This document shows positions 8,515 through 16,018 of a DNA stretch of 64,000 nucleotides, piece by piece. This stretch comes from Chloroflexota bacterium (GTDB taxonomy: Bacteria; Chloroflexota; Chloroflexia; Chloroheliales; Chloroheliaceae). Within the stretch, counting starts at the first letter, position 1. The number at the start of each line of letters is the position of its first letter. The position numbers and the translations under genes are program-made. The stretch covers positions 1 to 64,000 of the forward strand of contig JAQBPB010000007.1 of assembly GCA_028287745.1 (NCBI GenBank), written 5' to 3'. The notes under the pieces are model-generated. The model saw only the letters and a program-made list of their open reading frames with translations. It searched no databases and was not told the origin of the DNA.

Positions 8515-9090
8515 TTAAACTCTGGGAATACCAGGGCAGGTCTTGTCGAAGTCGGCGATTGTCTGGTCAACCATAATTAAAATCTTGTGTAATTGTTGCA
8601 CCGGGCAGGCGTTGTTGAAGTTGTGGATTTTTTCATTTAATAGGTGCAAGTTCCGGGTGTGTTGCACCATCCACTGGTCGTGAAAGTCGGCCAGGCGGCG
8701 CAAGTCCCGCAGAAAGGTCTGGTAGGGGCCTTCTTTTATCTGGGCCAGGCGGCGTATCAGCCAGGTCCGGTGGCTGGCCCGCTCGCGCCGGGCTTGCTCC
8801 AGGTCGGCTAAAAGGGCTTTTTCCATATCAACCCAGGGCGGAGCGGCCCCGGCCTGCGACATAATATGGTAGGCCAGCCGCATATCTTCATCAACGTAGG
8901 GGTTGTCTTCTTCGATTTCTAGCGGTTTGCCTTCATTCTTAAGGTTACTGAACTTGCCGTCTTTCATCGCCCGCTGGATGATCGCCTCAACCCAGCTATC
9001 GGTTTGGCGGGGCGGCTGTTTGGTAGGCCGATTAAATTCGGCGTCCGAGATAGGCCCTTTTAATGTTTTTTTCTCTTTGGGTTTTGCCAT
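8515..9090 (-). CDS. DUF1992 domain protein (DnaJ homologue C28-like conserved domain)
   Basis: The 191-residue protein matches the DUF1992 pattern: WVEAIIQRAMKDGKFSNL, then NEGKPL near residue 55 and NPYVDEDMRLAYHIM. The remainder is charged and helical, probably coiled coil, and ends with paired Cys residues (ACPVQQ and TCPG). In eukaryotes the domain occurs in DNAJC28; bacterial proteins have no proven activity. It precedes folC by 35 bases. Confidence 0.85.
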   Translation of the reverse strand: MAKPKEKKTLKGPISDAEFNRPTKQPPRQTDSWVEAIIQRAMKDGKFSNLKNEGKPLEIEEDNPYVDEDMRLAYHIMSQAGAAPPWVDMEKALLADLEQARRERASHRTWLIRRLAQIKEGPYQTFLRDLRRLADFHDQWMVQHTRNLHLLNEKIHNFNNACPVQQLHKILIMVDQTIADFDKTCPGIPRV

Positions 9091-9255
9091 AATTTTGCTC
9101 CGGTTCCACTCCTGAAATCAAATGAATACCTTGTGATAATTATAACATATACGAAGTAGACCTTTAAAAAGTGTCAAAATATACGGACTTATTTACTTAA
9201 TTTGGCCCATTTCGTATAAAAATTTCAATTAGACCGGCAGCTTGCCAGGCCAGTT

Positions 9256-9957
9256 TTAAGCTTTGTAATCTACAAAGCGGTAGCCCAGGCCGCGCTCATT
9301 AAGGATGTAGCGGGGATGTGACGGGTCCGGCTCGATCTTCTGGCGTAAATACGTTATGTAAAGCCTAAGCAGTTGTTCGTCGTCGCGGTACTCCCGGCCC
9401 CAGACTTTTGTCAAAAGCTGTTCGTGACTGAGCAGTTTTCCGGCGTTGCTCACCAGGTGGTACAGCAGTTTGTATTCGGTCGGGCGCAGCTTCTGGCGCT
9501 TGTCATTCGAAATTACTTCGCGTTTATCGAAGTCTATCTGCAAATTAGCATCAATTGTGACCTGGCCTTCGGACTTGCTGACACTGCTGGGCAGGGCCGC
9601 CCGCCGCAGGACCGCTTTCACCCGGCTGACCAGTTCGCGGTGGTCAAAGGGCTTTGCCACATAATCGTCCGCACCCAGTTCCAGGCCGCGAACCTTGTCG
9701 TTCTCCGTTGCCTGGACCGTCAGCATAATGACCGGCACGTTGCTGGCCTGGCGGATTACCTGGAGGGCTTCAAAGCCATCCATTTCCGGCATCATTACGT
9801 CCAGCACCACCACGTCAGGGAGCAAATCGCGGACCTTTTCGACCGCCTGGTAGCCGTTGTGGGCTTCCACCACATTGTAGCCTTCTTTTTCCATAATCGC
9901 CCGGACCAGGTCTACCAACTTTTGCTCATCGTCAACTACCAAGACTGTCTGACTCAT
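9256..9957 (-). CDS. OmpR/KdpE-type response regulator
   Basis: At 233 residues it has a receiver domain with the acidic pair DD (9-10), phosphorylation site Asp53 in [12 protein letters not shown], Thr in IMLTV and Lys in VAKPFDH. This is followed by a winged-helix DNA-binding domain (about 135-230) ending [12 protein letters not shown], typical of OmpR/PhoB regulators. It is the last gene of the minus-strand cassette that also holds a solute-binding lipoprotein, a sensor kinase and a small protein, so the kinase at 10302-12035 is its likely partner. Confidence 0.95.
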   Translation of the reverse strand: MSQTVLVVDDEQKLVDLVRAIMEKEGYNVVEAHNGYQAVEKVRDLLPDVVVLDVMMPEMDGFEALQVIRQASNVPVIMLTVQATENDKVRGLELGADDYVAKPFDHRELVSRVKAVLRRAALPSSVSKSEGQVTIDANLQIDFDKREVISNDKRQKLRPTEYKLLYHLVSNAGKLLSHEQLLTKVWGREYRDDEQLLRLYITYLRQKIEPDPSHPRYILNERGLGYRFVDYKA

Positions 9958-9982
9958 TTAGCTTTTTCTCCCTCTAGTTAGC

Positions 9983-10240
9983 TTACCGGCCAGGGCTCAG
10001 ATATAATTTCGCGCCTGGGTACGCCAGGCGATAGGCCCTAATTATTTCCGTCATTTCGGTTGTGGAGGTACCGGCCCCGGCGATTTGAAAGCCGTAGCGG
10101 AACCGGTGCCAGCCACCGCCTTTTACTACCTCAAACAGCCTGACAGGGCCGGGGTTAGTCCGTTCCACTTCCCGGATGTCTACCCAGGGTAAGGCTCGTC
10201 CCTGGAAAATTCTGGTCTGGTGTTCAATCGCGGTCGGCAT
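9983..10240 (-). CDS. Unrecognised 85-residue protein between sensor kinase and response regulator
   Basis: The frame is open from 10276, but AGGAGG lies 7 bases before the ATG at 10238-10240, which gives the product beginning MPTAIEHQ. It is soluble, has no Cys and no membrane helix, and contains WVDIREVERTNPGP, RFRYGFQIAG and YPGAKLYLSPGR. No family was recognised. Its position, 61 bases after the kinase and 25 bases before the regulator, suggests a role tied to the two-component pair, but this is inference from context. Confidence 0.7.
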   Translation of the reverse strand: MPTAIEHQTRIFQGRALPWVDIREVERTNPGPVRLFEVVKGGGWHRFRYGFQIAGAGTSTTEMTEIIRAYRLAYPGAKLYLSPGR

Positions 10241-10301
10241 AATCGTACCTCCTACCTCTATTTTACCCAAATCCAAATTTTATACCAAAGGCCAAACTTT
10301 G

Positions 10302-12035
10302 CTATAACCGGCCAAAAAGCACAGGCAGATTTGCCGGTTCCTGGCGAGGCAGCGAGAAATTAAAGCTTGACCCGTTAAAATACTCTTTGCCGCTACCGGA
10401 GGAAGCCGGTTCCACCCAGATACGCCCGCCGTGCGCTTCGACTATTGCTTTGCAGATATAGAGGCCCAGACCGGCCCCCTTACGTTCGCGCACATAACGG
10501 CTATCCAGGCGGCTGAAGCGTTCAAAAATGCGCTTTCGTTCGCCTTCCGGCACTCCGATACCCCGGTCAGTCACCTTTATAATCACTTCATCACTGGTCG
10601 GTTCCGCTTCCAGGATAATCGGCCCGCCTTCCGGGCTGTACTTCACGGCGTTCTCTACCAGGTTGATAACGACCTGCTCGATTTTGTCATAATCGGCTGA
10701 AACAGCCGGGAGAGCATCATCGGGCAAAGCCAGCACTATTTTATGGACCTTGCTGACTCCCCGCATTTTAGTTGCCACCCGCCGCAACAGGCTGCCTACA
10801 TCGAGAGGTTCCCGGTGCAATTCTACACCACCGGCCTGTAACCGCGAGGCGTAGAGCAGGTTATCAACCAGCTTGCTCAACCGCTCGCTTTCCTCTTCAA
10901 TAATTTGCATCTTTTCCCGGACTTTGGCCGGGTCAAGAGGGGTCGTTACATCGGCGTACAGCCCGGCGTAACCCTTGATAATGGCGATGGGCGTCTGCAA
11001 TTCGTGGCTAATAACCGAAAGGAAGGTGGATTGCAGTTCTTCGGCTTCTTTACGGGCCGTAATGTCGCGGGCCCCCAGAATTCCGCCTAAAATCCGGTTG
11101 TCGCTGGAAAGAATAACCGAATAGGTTAGTTCTAAATCCCGGCGCTCGCCATCTTTCGTGATAATTACCACTTCGCTGCGGCGGTCCTCCTCGGCCTTGT
11201 TTACAAAAGTACCCAGCCGGATAGGGCAAAGCTTGCCGCAATGGGCATCGCCCCGGGTGGCCGAAATCTGGAGAGCTTCGTAGCAATTCTGGCCGCGTAG
11301 TTCTTCAACCGACCAGCCGCTAATCCGGGAGAAAGCCGGGTTGAACCCGACAATGTTGCACTGGCTGTCAACAATCAGGATACCGTCGGCGCTGTATTCG
11401 ATTACCAGGCCCAGCCACTGGCGCTCCTCGACCATGCGTTTAAGCAGGCTGGCATTTCGCGCCACCAGGTCGCTGTGGTCCAGGATTAAGCCGTAATGGC
11501 CGTGAACGAACCCGTCATCTTCTTCGGCCCGGTCGGGGATTACGCCCGAACCGGCGGTCGGGTCTTCACCGGGTAGAGTAACCGCCTCACCCAGGGCCGG
11601 AAAAGAGGCCACGGAAGGCTGAAGCAAGCACAGCCCGGCAATAAAACGGTCATCGGCCTGGATGGGCAGGCAAATCAGGTGCAGCGGTCCCTGTGGGGTC
11701 GGGATATCTGCCTGCAATGCCAGCAAGTCTTCGGAACGGGCGGCAACATGCCCGCCATTCGCGGTATGCACCCGGTTATGCAGCTGGGTTACCAGGTCGA
11801 AAATGACCGGCTTTAACTCGTCCTGTAAAGAATCGGCCAGGCCGTAACTTGAGAACTGGCCGGGGGCGTTCCGGGCTTCATCCCAGAAAGTCAGGACACC
11901 GGCTTTAGAGCCAATTGCCTGGACAATATTCACAATCGCCGAATTAAGAGCCGATTTCGTCTGGTCGGTAAACTCTTGCGGTGGTTTGTCCTGGCCCGCT
12001 GCTTTATCTTTAGCACTAACACGCCTGATACGCAT
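10302..12035 (-). CDS. Soluble GAF-PAS sensor histidine kinase
   Basis: The 577-residue protein has no membrane helix. Domains in order: a GAF-like region (about 20-160), a PAS domain (about 205-330: EYSADGILIVDSQCNIVGF) with a Cys-containing segment CGKLCP, HisKA with phospho-acceptor His344 in SVISHELQTPIA, and HATPase_c with NLVENAVKYSP, DRGIGVP and KGAGLGLYICKA. It autophosphorylates and passes phosphate to a regulator, probably the one at 9256-9957. The start is 11 bases after the stop of the solute-binding lipoprotein gene, with AAAGGG as ribosome binding site. A cytosolic kinase next to a surface binding protein without transporter genes is unusual. Confidence 0.93.
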   Translation of the reverse strand: MRIRRVSAKDKAAGQDKPPQEFTDQTKSALNSAIVNIVQAIGSKAGVLTFWDEARNAPGQFSSYGLADSLQDELKPVIFDLVTQLHNRVHTANGGHVAARSEDLLALQADIPTPQGPLHLICLPIQADDRFIAGLCLLQPSVASFPALGEAVTLPGEDPTAGSGVIPDRAEEDDGFVHGHYGLILDHSDLVARNASLLKRMVEERQWLGLVIEYSADGILIVDSQCNIVGFNPAFSRISGWSVEELRGQNCYEALQISATRGDAHCGKLCPIRLGTFVNKAEEDRRSEVVIITKDGERRDLELTYSVILSSDNRILGGILGARDITARKEAEELQSTFLSVISHELQTPIAIIKGYAGLYADVTTPLDPAKVREKMQIIEEESERLSKLVDNLLYASRLQAGGVELHREPLDVGSLLRRVATKMRGVSKVHKIVLALPDDALPAVSADYDKIEQVVINLVENAVKYSPEGGPIILEAEPTSDEVIIKVTDRGIGVPEGERKRIFERFSRLDSRYVRERKGAGLGLYICKAIVEAHGGRIWVEPASSGSGKEYFNGSSFNFSLPRQEPANLPVLFGRL

Positions 12036-12046
12036 GGGTTTTCCCT

Positions 12047-13537
12047 TTACTTAAGAACTTCCTTCCAGGTATTGGCCGCTTCCTGCAAGGCCGCCGCTGG
12101 CGAAGTATCGGTGGTCCAGATAGTATTCAGACCCTTATTGAGCGCCGCAAGCAGTTTCTCCCGGTTAGCCGGGGTCAGCGGGGAAGGTAAAAGTGATTCG
12201 GCCGGTTTAGCCTGGTTGAGTGACTGAGCCATAATCGAACGGGCCTGGGCTAACGGGTCATCCTGACCGGTAATAAACGAGTCGGTCAAAGCTTTCTTCT
12301 GGGTCGGCACGGCCAACCCCGAGAATTTAGCGAAAGCCAGCTGGTTGTCGGAACTATTCAAAACTTTAAGGAAGGCCAGGGCATCCTGGGGCTGGCGAGA
12401 TGCTTTGGGTATAACCCAGCCCTGAAGGTTCATCGGCAGCAGATTGGCCTTGCCCACGATATGGGGCACCACCAGCGTATCTTTATACAGCTCCGGGCTG
12501 GAATTTTTCAAACCGGGCAACAGGGGCGCGCCGTCCATTACCATAACCAGTTGATTGGCCGTGTACTTTTTGAGGGCATCGGCGTAACCCTTGGACAGGG
12601 CATCTTTCGCGAAAGCACCCTGCTTGCGCTTGGTCTGGAAATACTGCCACTTTTCAGTGGTGCCGCCGGAAGGGAAAGCGGTCTGTTTGGTGGAGCCGTC
12701 ACCACTGACGCTGTAAAGCGGCAGGTCCTCCATTAAAAACTCGCCCAGGACATCCGGCTTGAACCAGGCCGAAGTAACATCCTGGCCGGTCTTGGTAATC
12801 ATTGAGGGCAGCATGGTATCAAGTTCGGCAAAGGTTTTAGGAGGTTTAGCCGGGTCGAGAGTAGCTTGCTGCCAGAGTTTTTTATTGATGATGGTGACCC
12901 TGGTGCTGGCCTGCCAGGGCAACCCATAGTAGATTGACCCGACCCGCAAGCCTTCAAAGGTCGAGGGTACATAGTCGTCTTTCAGGGTAGTGCCGCCCAA
13001 CTGCCCGAGGTCGGACAGGTAGCCTTTCGCCCCAAACTGGTAGAGATCGCTGGCATTAAACAGCACAATATCCGGCACAGGCGTCTTTCCGGGGTTGGCG
13101 GCGGCTTCCTCAAATTTTTGGGCCAGGCCGTCCCCGTAATCCTGCCAATCGACGGTTACATTGCGATTGCGGCTCCGGTAGTTGTCAATCTGTTCGTTTA
13201 AGAATTTTTCATAATCGGTGTTACCCTTCCAACCGGCAGTCCAGATGGTCAGGACCAGGCGGTTGGTAACAGCCGGTGGGGTAGGCGTGGGCAGCGGCTG
13301 GCCGCCCGGAACACCCTGCGCCACAATACCCGATCCTGTCCCGGCTCCACCGGTCGCGACCGGAGTCGCTCCACTGGCTGCCGCCGGGCTGGATGCCCTA
13401 TTTGCCGGTGCAACAGTTTCATTCCCACAAGCACCCAGGACCAGTATACCAAGCAAGCTTAGGATTAAGAAAAGAGCCACCCGGCCGTTAGCCAGACCGG
13501 CGAATTTATGTGTCATGCTGCTAAAAATGTCGTTCAC
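12047..13537 (-). CDS. Extracellular solute-binding lipoprotein (ABC family 1 type)
   Basis: The 496-residue protein has a lipoprotein signal: hydrophobic segment LFLILSLLGILVL and lipobox LGAC with Cys37, then a Pro/Ala/Gly-rich linker to about residue 95. The mature part is a type-1 extracellular binding protein: LTIWTAGW, DIVLFNASDLYQFGAKGYL near 165, and YYGLPWQASTRVTIINKKLW near 205. Such proteins bind sugars or peptides at the outer face of the membrane. No permease or ATPase gene is adjacent; instead, a sensor kinase follows after 11 bases. It may feed a permease encoded elsewhere or serve in sensing. The ligand is unknown. Confidence 0.9.
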   Translation of the reverse strand: MNDIFSSMTHKFAGLANGRVALFLILSLLGILVLGACGNETVAPANRASSPAAASGATPVATGGAGTGSGIVAQGVPGGQPLPTPTPPAVTNRLVLTIWTAGWKGNTDYEKFLNEQIDNYRSRNRNVTVDWQDYGDGLAQKFEEAAANPGKTPVPDIVLFNASDLYQFGAKGYLSDLGQLGGTTLKDDYVPSTFEGLRVGSIYYGLPWQASTRVTIINKKLWQQATLDPAKPPKTFAELDTMLPSMITKTGQDVTSAWFKPDVLGEFLMEDLPLYSVSGDGSTKQTAFPSGGTTEKWQYFQTKRKQGAFAKDALSKGYADALKKYTANQLVMVMDGAPLLPGLKNSSPELYKDTLVVPHIVGKANLLPMNLQGWVIPKASRQPQDALAFLKVLNSSDNQLAFAKFSGLAVPTQKKALTDSFITGQDDPLAQARSIMAQSLNQAKPAESLLPSPLTPANREKLLAALNKGLNTIWTTDTSPAAALQEAANTWKEVLK

Positions 13538-13957
13538 CCTTCAATTCCGTCAACACCCGGCGGTCCACCGGGCGGTTCAAACTTACCATTAAGAAAGCTT
13601 ATAATATTAAGATTCCTGGATGGCAAACTACTCAAAGTTTAGTTTACTCTAAAGCGGCAGGCGGTTCAAGTAGGTGGTAGGAGTAGTCGGAGGCTGGAGG
13701 TCATTAGTCAGTGAACGGGGTTATTAGAGAGTGCCATTCTGGCAAAGTTATAAGAGAAAGGGATACTCTGGCAGGCCGGGCGGGATGGGTAATTCAGGAC
13801 TACCTGGCTTTTCAATTATGTGGCCTTCTTACTGCTTCCGAAAGCCCTCTTTAGTTTTAAATTCTTCTTAATATTGCCACTTTGCAGACTGGTTCTGGCG
13901 GGCGGTCTCTCTTATAATAGGGTCAAGCCATTTATAAATAAATAGGAGTAGTAAGCC
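13538..13957. other. Intergenic region between divergent genes
   Basis: This 420-base stretch separates the minus-strand binding-protein gene from the plus-strand methyltransferase gene. A TATAAT box at 13913-13918, about 40 bases before the methyltransferase ATG, is a possible -10 element without a convincing -35. A GAGG/GGAGG-rich, GT-rich stretch around 13665-13720 is low in complexity. No ORF or RNA structure was seen. Confidence 0.5.
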
Positions 13958-14647
13958 ATGAGCCATTCCGGTAAACCCCATCACTATAACCTGGCACAGT
14001 CTTCAAATTGGGAACGGGTGGACGAGAGTCTCGATACCCGCTTTTACCAGGACCCCCGCCTGGTCGTCCATGTTGATGAGCATTTCATCGCATCGCTCGG
14101 CCGGTTTTACACGGACCGGCTGCCGGAAGGCGGCGTTATACTTGACCTTATGAGCAGTTACAAAAGCCACCTGCCCGCCGAATATAACCCCGGCTTTGTG
14201 GTCGGCCACGGAATGAACGAAATCGAGCTCCAGGCAAATGACCAGCTAAATAAGTACTTTATCCAGGACCTTAACCGCGACCCGTCCCTGCCGTTCGAGG
14301 CCAACCATTTCGACTCGGTCCTTAACACGGTTTCGGTCCAATACCTGCGCCGTCCGGTCGAAGTGTTCCGAGAAGTGGGCCGGGTCTTGAAACCGGGCGG
14401 GGTGTTTATTGTCTCGTTTTCAAACCGGATGTTCCCCACCAAAGCGGTGGCCCTCTGGCGCAACCTTGACGAGCAGGGCCGGGTAGATCTGGTCCAGCAA
14501 TACTTCAATGAAAGTAAAGCCTTTGAAGCTCCCCAGCTATTTTCCGACATTGACACCCGCCATCACAGCGGCAGCATCTGGGCCAGTTTCTACGCGGCGA
14601 AAGACCCGGTGTATATTGTCTGGGGCATTAAAAAAAGCCAACCGTAA
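13958..14647 (+). CDS. Class I SAM-dependent methyltransferase (type 11)
   Basis: The 229-residue protein carries VILDLMSSYKSHLP, a variant of the SAM-binding motif I, FDSVLNTVSVQYLRRP (motif post-II) and GRVLKPGGVFIVSFSN (motif III region), as in Methyltransf_11 proteins. The normal DxGxGxG loop is altered to DLMSSYKS, so the cofactor loop is divergent. The substrate cannot be told. The start has TAGGAG 8 bases upstream. The 3' end overlaps a hairpin that terminates the opposing C39-like gene. Confidence 0.85.
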   Translation: MSHSGKPHHYNLAQSSNWERVDESLDTRFYQDPRLVVHVDEHFIASLGRFYTDRLPEGGVILDLMSSYKSHLPAEYNPGFVVGHGMNEIELQANDQLNKYFIQDLNRDPSLPFEANHFDSVLNTVSVQYLRRPVEVFREVGRVLKPGGVFIVSFSNRMFPTKAVALWRNLDEQGRVDLVQQYFNESKAFEAPQLFSDIDTRHHSGSIWASFYAAKDPVYIVWGIKKSQP

Positions 14648-14660
14648 TTCCCGGTTGGCT
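14636..14660 (-). terminator. Rho-independent terminator for the C39-like protease gene
   Basis: AGCCAACCG (14636-14644) pairs with CGGTTGGCT (14652-14660), a 9-bp perfect stem with a 7-base loop, followed on the minus strand by a run of T (14631-14635). It overlaps the last codons of the convergent methyltransferase gene. Confidence 0.8.
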
Positions 14661-14688
14661 CAGGCCGCCGTTATTCGCTAAACAGAAA

Positions 14689-15447
14689 TTACGGCAGAAT
14701 GGCGGCACTGCGGGTCATACGGCTGAAGTAAAGTTTAAGCCCGTCTAAAGGCCAGTTCTGGTTGACCTGGTTGCTACCGGCCGGGTCGGGATTCATAACC
14801 GCGACCGTATTATCCGGGTTAAGGCCGGTTGCCACGATAAAATGCCCGGAAGGAAAATAGGTCGCGTCCAGCACGTTGAGGATAACCGGGTAGCCTTGCT
14901 TGAGGTAACTCAAGACCTGTTCAAAGTGAGCGTCCAGGTTCTTATTCTCGCTGTAAGCCACTTTCAAACCATATTCGCTGGCAACCGTACTGAAGACATT
15001 ATATTTGTAAAGACCAACCGTAGATTTTATCGCGTTTTGCTGCTCAAACCGGGTTAACACATCGGTGATCCGCACCGGGTGGCCGTAGCCGCTCAAGACC
15101 GAGGAAAGCGCGGCAGCCGAGCAAGCGCTGGCGGCCCAGGTCTTCCACTGTTCCTCAGTAGCATACTGGCTTTTATCGCGCTGCCAGACCCCAGGAAACA
15201 CCAGCTTGCGGACAGCAGCCCCGGCAGTCAGGACCGGACCGGACCCAGTTGCTGGCAGCGCCGTGGCGGGCGCGGTAATCCCCACGAAGTCCACAACGGC
15301 CAACTGGTGCTGCTGCCCGGCATTGGCGGTAGAAATCCAGATGTCCGGCTCCTTTTTAGGCGCCAATAAAAAACTTAAAATAACAAAAAAGGCCAGGGCA
15401 ACCGCCCCCACCACCAGAAATTTATTCCGCATCGCTAATGAACTCAT
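14689..15447 (-). CDS. C39-like papain-fold peptidase, membrane-anchored
   Basis: At 252 residues it has an N-terminal membrane segment (about 10-28) and an extracytoplasmic domain resembling peptidase C39-like (Peptidase_C39_2) proteins. The presumed nucleophile Cys lies in AASACSAAALSSVLSGYG near residue 107, His in SGHFIVATGLN near 205 and the third residue in NPDPAG near 218. The family cleaves peptides or acts as an inactive papain-fold protein; the substrate is unknown. The nucleophile context differs from the common QCGPA type, so activity is uncertain. An extended -10 promoter lies about 90 bases upstream. Confidence 0.8.
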   Translation of the reverse strand: MSSLAMRNKFLVVGAVALAFFVILSFLLAPKKEPDIWISTANAGQQHQLAVVDFVGITAPATALPATGSGPVLTAGAAVRKLVFPGVWQRDKSQYATEEQWKTWAASACSAAALSSVLSGYGHPVRITDVLTRFEQQNAIKSTVGLYKYNVFSTVASEYGLKVAYSENKNLDAHFEQVLSYLKQGYPVILNVLDATYFPSGHFIVATGLNPDNTVAVMNPDPAGSNQVNQNWPLDGLKLYFSRMTRSAAILP

Positions 15448-15538
15448 GTCGTGTTTGTATTACGAATAAAAAACAATATTATTACTGATTGTGAACCGAA
15501 TATTTTCCGCCGGGGAAATGATTTTTTTGTTCTGGCCC

Positions 15539-15547
15539 ATTATAACA
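15539..15547 (-). promoter_or_regulatory. Extended -10 promoter of the C39-like gene
   Basis: On the minus strand the sequence reads TGTTATAAT (TGn plus a perfect TATAAT), about 92 bases before the start codon at 15447. There is no clear -35 hexamer. Confidence 0.5.
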
Positions 15548-15643
15548 GCCTTTTCTGCCACTGACCAGACCCAATCAAGGTTTTCCTTGCCCTATTTGAA
15601 GACACTATTAATTTGTTAATCTTTTGCTTTTTCTTTATTGTGA

Positions 15644-15673
15644 GAAAAGGAAACAGCCGGAATGTATTACAAT
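15644..15673 (+). repeat. 30-bp element, copy A (27/30 identical to 18405-18434)
   Basis: This 30-base stretch, ending GGAATGTATTACAAT, recurs in the same orientation at 18405-18434 with three differences. The other copy lies just upstream of dus and looks like its promoter. Copy A precedes the decayed glycosyltransferase fragment, so it may be the surviving promoter of that dead gene or part of a duplicated segment. Confidence 0.6.
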
Positions 15674-15789
15674 TATTATTTGTAACTCCTTCTAAACGCA
15701 GTTAACAATCACCTGTTTGGGGCAGAGTAACCTAATTGCAACCAAAACACCGTTCAGCCTGGGGGCCAGCCAGGATACTTTCTCACATG

Positions 15790-16018
15790 GCGCAGGCTTT
15801 AGTAGTAATAATACTTATATTGAAAGCCTCTCACAAGCTGATTTCACGGTAGGGGCCGCTTTTCTACTATTCGGTGTTTTTTATATTCTCTGGCTTGAGG
15901 AAGAAACCCCGCCTGCCTTTCGGTTGCCCTATTGGCCGCTACCCTGGGCGCCTCCATCAAGAACGAAGGATTTAGTTTCCTGGGGCTGGCTATCCTGGCA
16001 ATCATTCTACCAGCCTGA
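15790..16018 (+). pseudogene. Decayed membrane glycosyltransferase (GT39/PMT-like) fragment
   Basis: Two frames give consecutive pieces of one membrane protein. One reads ADFTVGAAFLLFGVFYILW (from 15837) and the next, about 30 bases later in another frame, reads GASIKNEGFSFLGLAILAII and ends with TGA at 16016-16018. The order of an acidic residue before a membrane helix and then a K-N-E-G motif at the start of the next helix is typical of GT-C transferases of the PMT/ArnT type. A frameshift near 15915-15930 and the lack of a start or of the rest of the protein indicate a pseudogene. It overlaps the stop of the minus-strand gene at 16002 by 17 bases. Confidence 0.5.
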
